The notes under the pieces were generated by a model. That model ran no database searches. It was given only the letters and a program-made list of their open reading frames with translations, and had not been told where the DNA came from. From JAVBOP01 sp031550405 (lineage in GTDB: Bacteria > Bacteroidota > Ignavibacteria > Kapaibacteriales > UBA2268), in NCBI GenBank assembly GCA_031550405.1, contig JAVBOP010000155.1, positions 1 to 19,281 on the forward strand: DNA of 19,281 nucleotides. The letters are read 5' to 3'. Positions 14,844 through 19,281 of the stretch are shown here, piece by piece (position 1 is the stretch's first letter; each line of letters opens with the position of its first letter). Position numbers and translations under genes: made by a program.

Positions 14844-16982
14844 ATGGCAGACAAAAATAAAAAGAAAACAGATACAATAGACGACACCGTCGAAACCAAT
14901 GTCCGAAGCAAAAAATTTTGGAAATTTTGGGTAGTTATGGTAGCTATCAATATTGGATTATTGGTGGTTATCGGTCGGCTGCTGTATATCCAGACGATAA
15001 ATGCCGACTACTATCTGGAACGTGCCAAAAGGCAGCAGCAATCCAAGATAGCGCTTGCACCGGAGCGTGGCAATATCTATGATAGAAATGGCAATGTGCT
15101 TGCTTCCAACCTCAAGAGCGTTTCTATTGCCGTCGACCCTAAAGTATTGAAAAATAAAGAGGATATTGCGAAGATAATTGAAAAAAACCTTGGCATTGAC
15201 AGCAAAAGGATACTGGATAAAATCAATTCTGCCAATGGCGAGTTCCTGTGGATTGTCCGCAGGGTGATGCCTGACAAGGTCGCCGAACTTCGGAAAATCA
15301 AGGACAGGGGGCTGCTACTGATTGACGAACCCACGAGGTATTATAACTATTCCTCTATCGGCGCTCAGCTTATCGGCTGTACGAGCATTGATAATCGTGG
15401 TCTGGGAGGGCTTGAGCTGCAATATGATTCATTGCTTAAGGGGCATCCGGGCTATATCATCATGTATAAGGATGCTCGCGGGAATCTGCGCCCAGCCGTT
15501 AATCTGCCGGCAATAGACCCGATTAACGGCAGCGATATACATTTGACAATCGATATAGAGTTGCAAAAAATAGTCGAATTTGAGCTAATGCAAGGGGTTA
15601 TAAATGCGCAGGCAGTGGCTGGAACGGTTGTGGCGCTGAATCCCAATACTGGCGAGCTGCTTGCCGTTGCATCATATCCGGGCTATAACCCTAATTCCAC
15701 TGCGACATATTCGGCGGACGGCATGAGGAATCGAGCGATTGCAGATGCCTATGAGCCGGGCTCTACCTTTAAGTCCATTACCGCATCGGCAGGCATAGAG
15801 GAGAAGGTGGCAAAGCCCAATGATATATTTAACGGCTTTGGCGGCAGAATCCAATTGGCAAATGTAACGATACGCGATGAGCATCCATTGGGTATGGCGA
15901 CCTTTGAGCAGGGATTCAGATATTCGAGCAATATCATCCTGTCGCAGGTGGCAATGAAGCTGCCAGACCAGAAATTTTACAAATACATACGTGATTTTGG
16001 CTTCGGCTTGCCTTCTCATATCAACCTTCCCGGCGAAATATCGGGGCGCATACCCAAGTTCAATAATATGAATGCCATAGACAAGCGCTATATCGGCTTT
16101 GGGTACGGCATACTTGTAACTCCCATGCAGCTGGTGGCGGCATATTCAGCTATAGCCAATGACGGTATACTGATGAAGCCCTATGTTGTCAGCGGCATCG
16201 TCAAAAATGGAGATACCATCCGGCAATTCAGCCCAGAAAAAATAAGGAAGACGATATCAAAGGAAACAGCAAAAACTGTTACCAAGCTATTATGCGCCGT
16301 GGTGGATTCCGGCACTGGCAAGTTAGCGCATTTGCAGGACCTGAAGATAGCAGGCAAGACGGGAACAACTCAAAAAATGGTGAGCGGCTCATATTCAAAA
16401 TCCAATTATTATGCCTCCTTCGTTGGATATTATCCAGCTGATAATCCGCAAATATGCCTGCTGGTGTGCCTTGATAGACCGCAGAACAGCTATTATGGTG
16501 GTGCGGTTGCAGCGCCTGTTTTCAAGAATATAGCCTTGAGGTGGGCGTCCATTTCGCCGGAAATACTGGAAGAGCAAGGCATAAAGCGCAACAGGCATAA
16601 CGCCAATACAGTCTATGTGCCTGAATTAACAGGGCTTTCCATCGATGATGCCAGACTGATTCTAAGCGAATTGGATTTGAAATTAAGTACCACGCTGACC
16701 TCAGGAATTATAGTCTCCCAAATGCCGCGCTCCGGCTCAAGAATAGTCCGAGGCAGCACAATATTAACAAAAATTAATTATAGCAACGATTCCGATACAT
16801 CGAAGATAAGTAATATGTCAGTAACTCTGCCTGATGCAAGCGGCTTAACCCTGCGGCGGGCAATTTCGATACTGCATAATGCTGGCTACAGGGCGCGCAT
16901 TGTCGGCTCTGGCACAGTCAAGGAGCAGCGGTGGGAAGTTACCGCCGCCGGCGAGCGCCTCTGCATTCTTATATGCAAGTAA
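14844..16982 (+). CDS. Class B penicillin-binding protein (FtsI/SpoVD-like transpeptidase) with PASTA-like domains
   Basis: Membrane-anchored peptidoglycan transpeptidase of 712 residues. A short cytoplasmic tail is followed by a transmembrane helix (about 28-48), then the class B N-terminal domain with APERGNIYDRNGNVLAS at 72-88. The transpeptidase domain has the catalytic SxxK (S307-T-F-K310), SSN at 361-363 and KTGTTQK at 505-511. Two PASTA-like modules follow: VYVPELTGLSIDDARLIL (about 590-645), and LPDASGLTLRRAISILHNAG (about 660-710), which ends abruptly in LCILICK. PASTA ends occur on FtsI-type enzymes of this phylum and on SpoVD/PBP2x. The usual neighbours (mraW/rsmH, ftsL, murE) are absent, so it may be either the division enzyme outside its cluster or an extra PBP. 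No ribosome site is visible before the ATG. Confidence 0.93.
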   Translation: MADKNKKKTDTIDDTVETNVRSKKFWKFWVVMVAINIGLLVVIGRLLYIQTINADYYLERAKRQQQSKIALAPERGNIYDRNGNVLASNLKSVSIAVDPKVLKNKEDIAKIIEKNLGIDSKRILDKINSANGEFLWIVRRVMPDKVAELRKIKDRGLLLIDEPTRYYNYSSIGAQLIGCTSIDNRGLGGLELQYDSLLKGHPGYIIMYKDARGNLRPAVNLPAIDPINGSDIHLTIDIELQKIVEFELMQGVINAQAVAGTVVALNPNTGELLAVASYPGYNPNSTATYSADGMRNRAIADAYEPGSTFKSITASAGIEEKVAKPNDIFNGFGGRIQLANVTIRDEHPLGMATFEQGFRYSSNIILSQVAMKLPDQKFYKYIRDFGFGLPSHINLPGEISGRIPKFNNMNAIDKRYIGFGYGILVTPMQLVAAYSAIANDGILMKPYVVSGIVKNGDTIRQFSPEKIRKTISKETAKTVTKLLCAVVDSGTGKLAHLQDLKIAGKTGTTQKMVSGSYSKSNYYASFVGYYPADNPQICLLVCLDRPQNSYYGGAVAAPVFKNIALRWASISPEILEEQGIKRNRHNANTVYVPELTGLSIDDARLILSELDLKLSTTLTSGIIVSQMPRSGSRIVRGSTILTKINYSNDSDTSKISNMSVTLPDASGLTLRRAISILHNAGYRARIVGSGTVKEQRWEVTAAGERLCILICK

Positions 16983-17330
16983 ATGGAATGATATGCGGCA
17001 GGGTTGCGCATGCTATACTTAACCGTTATCAAGATGTGTTAATTGATCCAGTAGATTAATGCTTATTCTTAGAACACCCCATCAAGGCGTAGAAATTGAT
17101 GCGGTCTTGATGTATTACCCCTAAATCCCCTAAAGAGGACTTAAAGGTAAATGCTTATTCATAAATTCAACTGGCATGGCAGTGGGAATGTATAACATTA
17201 TGTAAATATTGGCACTTACGCAATTTCACTCTTGTAGAGGGGTGCTGCGCAGCAGCGGGGTGTTGATGATTTAATATTTAATCGCAGGGGCGAGCTCCAT
17301 GCCCGCCCCCACAGGATTTATGAATAAAAA
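16983..17330. other. Gene-free block made of repeat-like fragments
   Basis: No gene is seen in these 348 bases between convergent genes. They hold a near-repeat beginning ATCAAG at 17028 and 17081, 11-base identical copies AATGCTTATTC at 17058-17068 and 17150-17160, and CATCAAG/CTTGATG arms (17080-17086, 17106-17112). They also hold CCCCTAAATCCCCTAAAG (17119-17136), a GC-rich palindrome TGCTGCGCAGCA (17243-17254) between two GGGGTG copies, and the hairpin at 17287-17309. Composition changes sharply from AT-rich to GC-rich within tens of bases, as in a patchwork of dispersed repeats. Confidence 0.55.
17287..17309. repeat. GC-rich hairpin joined to repeat copy 3
   Basis: Arms GGGGCGAGC and GCCCGCCCC pair with one mismatch around TCCAT. 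It is followed, in the + direction, by ACAGG and repeat copy 3. It lies just after the T9SS cargo gene in that gene's transcription direction, with no U-run. Confidence 0.65.
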
Positions 17331-17338
17331 TTAATAAA
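17316..17338. repeat. Inverted repeat, copy 3, overlapping a stop codon
   Basis: ATTTATGAAT (17316-17325), AAAA, ATTAATAAA (17330-17338): one arm mismatch compared with copy 1. The second arm contains the TAA stop and the last two codons (Ile-Tyr) of the minus-strand T9SS cargo gene. Confidence 0.65.
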
Positions 17339-18911
17339 TGGCGATGCCTTTGGTGCGGCTTTCGTTGCCGCTGCGGACATTAAGAAAGTACATGCCGCTG
17401 GCTAAGCGTTTGGGAATGTCGAAAGTCGCTTCCCATGTGTGGTTGTGCTCTGTATATATACCGAGCGGCGTTAAGTCTATTACCTTCTCGCCCATATAGT
17501 TGTATAAGCCTACCTCTAAGTCATTGCTATATATGCCGCTTGGGTAATACATGATGTTCACGTTTGCTTGGTTCGTTGCGGGATTGGGAGTTACTTTGCG
17601 TATCCATAAATCAGGGACTGCTTCCATTTCTATTGTTTCTACACTGCCAATTGGCTCGTAAGCATATAATTTATCACGGGTTAGGAAATAATGTTTGTTA
17701 TTCCACTCTGCAATAGATACGAGATTATCCTTTGTAGAGCCAAAGGGAGTAATAAAATCGGGCAAGATGAATTTATTCCATTTTTTCGTATCTATGTTAT
17801 AAATAAGCATCATACAGCTGTCCTGCTTCGTGCCATAAGCTGTTCCGCACAATGCAATTTCGTTGTCGCTCCACTTATACATTTGATGAAATTGGGCATT
17901 TGTACCTTCCAACATTTGGCGAGCGTCAGAAAAAGGTATACTGTCAAATCCGGCTTCGGTTGTATGCGTTATTAGCTTATTTTTATGGAACTTATCAGGA
18001 TATGTTATAGTTGTATCAAATTTTCCGTCAGGATGTTTGCGAATAATCAAGGTCTTGTTGCTGCTATCAACCTCATCCAATGTCAATAAAAATATTTTTA
18101 GACAGTTGTTCTCATTATATGGCAACGTCTTTTTTATACTTATCCGTCCATCACCCGTATAGTTGATTTGCTCTTTTATCTTGTTCAAAATAATAGAATT
18201 TTCATGCCATATTTTAGTATCAAATGTATAAAAAACATTCCAATTACGATCTGTAAACCATAAAATACCATTGTCATCTATAAAAGAATTATCATATTTC
18301 CCATAAGGCTCAGCAATTCTTTTGTTATCTAATGAATCCACAATTTTTCGTGTGTCTGCTTTTATTTTTTTAAATCCCATATAGGTGCAATAAACATAAT
18401 CTTCTTTGTTATCAACAGTATGAAATTTACTCATATAAGACGTGTATTGGTCTGGATAAGGGTTTACACAATGGACAAATGTTATACTGTCAACGTCAGG
18501 CTCCTCCTTAAAAACTAAAAAATCATAATCCGTACCTATCCAATATTCATTTTTACATTTTGATATTTTGTATAGATTTTGCCAGATTATCTGCTGATTA
18601 AAAATATTTTCTGGCATTTCAGACATATATGGATGATTTTTACTGTTTTCATAATCATAAAATTTTATGTTGTGTGATTTATTAACTTGTATGAGCCGTT
18701 CTTTACTAACATCATCATGCAGTACGGATGATGGTCTTGTACCGGTAATATATAGGTATTTTTCAAAGGGATAAATAAATGTTCCATAGTCGCTCATGAA
18801 ATGGAGTACATTTAAATCGTTGCATAATTCTTTAAAGTCTTCAAGTTTTTGAGAATATGCAGATATCTGACATACTATTGCCATAATTAATATTATTGTT
18901 ATTTTTTTCAT
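17331..18911 (-). CDS. Secreted protein with T9SS type A sorting domain
   Basis: 526 residues. Residues 1-20 (MKKITIILIMAIVCQISAYS) are a signal peptide for Sec export. The C-terminal about 85 residues form a Por secretion (type A) sorting domain: VTPNPATNQANVNIMYYPSG, then LYNYMGEKVIDL, and the end LASGMYFLNVRSGN followed by a basic-residue strand. So the protein should cross the outer membrane by the type IX system and be released or surface-attached. The 400-residue body has repeated W/Y/D-rich strands (ILWFTDRNWNVFYTFD, YKWSDNEIALCGTAYG, IAEWNNKHYFLTRDKLYAYE) suggesting a beta-propeller, but no enzyme motif is recognised. AAGGA lies 9 bases before the ATG. The 3' end overlaps a repeat. 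Confidence 0.8.
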   Translation of the reverse strand: MKKITIILIMAIVCQISAYSQKLEDFKELCNDLNVLHFMSDYGTFIYPFEKYLYITGTRPSSVLHDDVSKERLIQVNKSHNIKFYDYENSKNHPYMSEMPENIFNQQIIWQNLYKISKCKNEYWIGTDYDFLVFKEEPDVDSITFVHCVNPYPDQYTSYMSKFHTVDNKEDYVYCTYMGFKKIKADTRKIVDSLDNKRIAEPYGKYDNSFIDDNGILWFTDRNWNVFYTFDTKIWHENSIILNKIKEQINYTGDGRISIKKTLPYNENNCLKIFLLTLDEVDSSNKTLIIRKHPDGKFDTTITYPDKFHKNKLITHTTEAGFDSIPFSDARQMLEGTNAQFHQMYKWSDNEIALCGTAYGTKQDSCMMLIYNIDTKKWNKFILPDFITPFGSTKDNLVSIAEWNNKHYFLTRDKLYAYEPIGSVETIEMEAVPDLWIRKVTPNPATNQANVNIMYYPSGIYSNDLEVGLYNYMGEKVIDLTPLGIYTEHNHTWEATFDIPKRLASGMYFLNVRSGNESRTKGIAIY

Positions 18912-18934
18912 TGTTGTGGTTCCTTATTATACAT

Positions 18935-18965
18935 TGTAGAGACAGGTCTGAGACCTGTCTCTACA
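18935..18965. repeat. Perfect 15-bp-arm palindrome joined to repeat copy 4
   Basis: TGTAGAGACAGGTCT pairs with AGACCTGTCTCTACA around a single central G. It lies between two minus-strand genes, about 20 bases after the stop of the cysteine-rich gene and about 24 bases before the T9SS cargo start. It has no U-run. It is followed in the + direction by AGG... and repeat copy 4. Confidence 0.8.
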
Positions 18966-18967
18966 GG

Positions 18968-18981
18968 ATTTATGAATAAAA
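18968..18981. repeat. Inverted repeat, copy 4 (half copy)
   Basis: ATTTATGAAT and AAAA are intact; the second arm is degraded (ATCAATTA). The 21 bases 18963-18983 are identical to 17311-17331, and the copy ends just before the TAA stop (18987-18989) of the cysteine-rich gene. Confidence 0.6.
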
Positions 18982-18986
18982 ATCAA

Positions 18987-19281
18987 TTATTGACAAACAG
19001 GAAAAGCAGTTGCGTTTAAGGTTTGTGCCTTCCCATTTTTATCAATAATAGTTATAGGACATGTAGAACACGAGCTAGCCGCAGGCGAACTCGAAGTACA
19101 CCGCACATCCCATCTTGGATCATCTATCCATTCGTCTTTGGTTGGATCATAAACTCTATGATTTTCATCCCAACAATATGTACACCGTCTTTCACAAGAT
19201 TCAGTGCTCGAAGATTGGCAAGAGGTAATCATTTTTACATACTTATTTTGTGTAGCATCCCATGTCCTGTACATGGGTGTA
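18987..19281 (-). CDS. Cysteine-rich protein of unknown function (5' end outside the window)
   Basis: The frame is open to the window edge, so the ATG at 19274 need not be the start. At least 97 residues are visible and eight cysteines are spread as TSC, ESC, RRC, TYC, VRC, SSC, STC and PVC, which suggests disulfides in an exported protein. Aromatic and acidic repeats occur: MYRTWDATQNKYVKM and RVYDPTKDEWIDDPRWDVRC share the pattern W/Y-D-x-T-x(2)-W/Y. The end (ITIIDKNGKAQTLNATAFPVC) has no T9SS sorting signal. It lies 75 bases upstream of the T9SS cargo gene on the same strand, perhaps in the same unit. No family is recognised. Confidence 0.6.
   Translation of the reverse strand, partial: TPMYRTWDATQNKYVKMITSCQSSSTESCERRCTYCWDENHRVYDPTKDEWIDDPRWDVRCTSSSPAASSCSTCPITIIDKNGKAQTLNATAFPVCQ

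Noticed and set aside
16983..17330. CRISPR-like array
   Set aside because: The repeats are of different sequence, only two copies each, and irregularly spaced; no uniform repeat-spacer pattern.
1..19281. tRNA or rRNA genes
   Set aside because: No intergenic segment shows a cloverleaf with GGTTCRA-type T-arm or rRNA-like conserved sequence.

Overview
The window is AT-rich (locally GC-richer in a few intergenic hairpins) and reads like a chromosome of the Bacteroidota/Chlorobiota/Ignavibacteriota group, possibly a Kapabacteria-like member. The grounds are a Bacteroidota-type single-subunit SdhC in an sdhCAB operon, a secreted protein with a C-terminal type IX secretion (T9SS) sorting domain, a PD40/OmpA-like lipoprotein resembling T9SS accessory PorE, and a few TAnnTTTG promoter-like boxes. 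The taxonomic call is inference from gene content only.

Layout. 1-84: the last 27 codons of an unidentified + strand gene. 322-1605 (-): folC. 1843-2934: a decayed insertion sequence with 20-bp terminal inverted repeats and a transposase broken by at least four frameshifts; it lies between folC and the sdh terminator, so no neighbour is disrupted. 3034-6480 (-): sdhC-sdhA-sdhB, tightly packed and ending in a clear intrinsic terminator. 6785-10964 (+): a SAM methyltransferase, an HpnC-type squalene/hydroxysqualene synthase, a CheW protein with a zinc-binding CZB-like domain inside it, and glycyl-tRNA synthetase. 11088-12902 (-): the PD40/OmpA-like lipoprotein. 13010-13804 (-): folP. 13927-14610 (+): ispD with its own terminator. 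14844-16982 (+): a class B penicillin-binding protein with two C-terminal PASTA-like domains. 16983-17330: a block of repeat fragments. 17331-18911 (-): a T9SS cargo protein. 18987-19281 (-): the 3' part of a cysteine-rich protein that runs off the window.

Most genes are housekeeping: folate synthesis (folP, folC), respiration (sdh), isoprenoid precursors (ispD) feeding a squalene-type synthase, translation (glyS) and cell-wall synthesis (PBP). The two most unusual items are (1) the CheW-CZB protein, in which a predicted zinc-binding four-helix domain seems to be inserted into the CheW fold rather than appended, and (2) a small repeat family. Its core is an inverted repeat (arms ATTTATGAAT and ATTCATAAAT around AAAA) found four times. 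Two copies sit in front of + strand genes, and two sit exactly at the stop codons of - strand genes, each joined to a different GC-rich hairpin. No tRNA, rRNA, CRISPR array or intact mobile element was seen.
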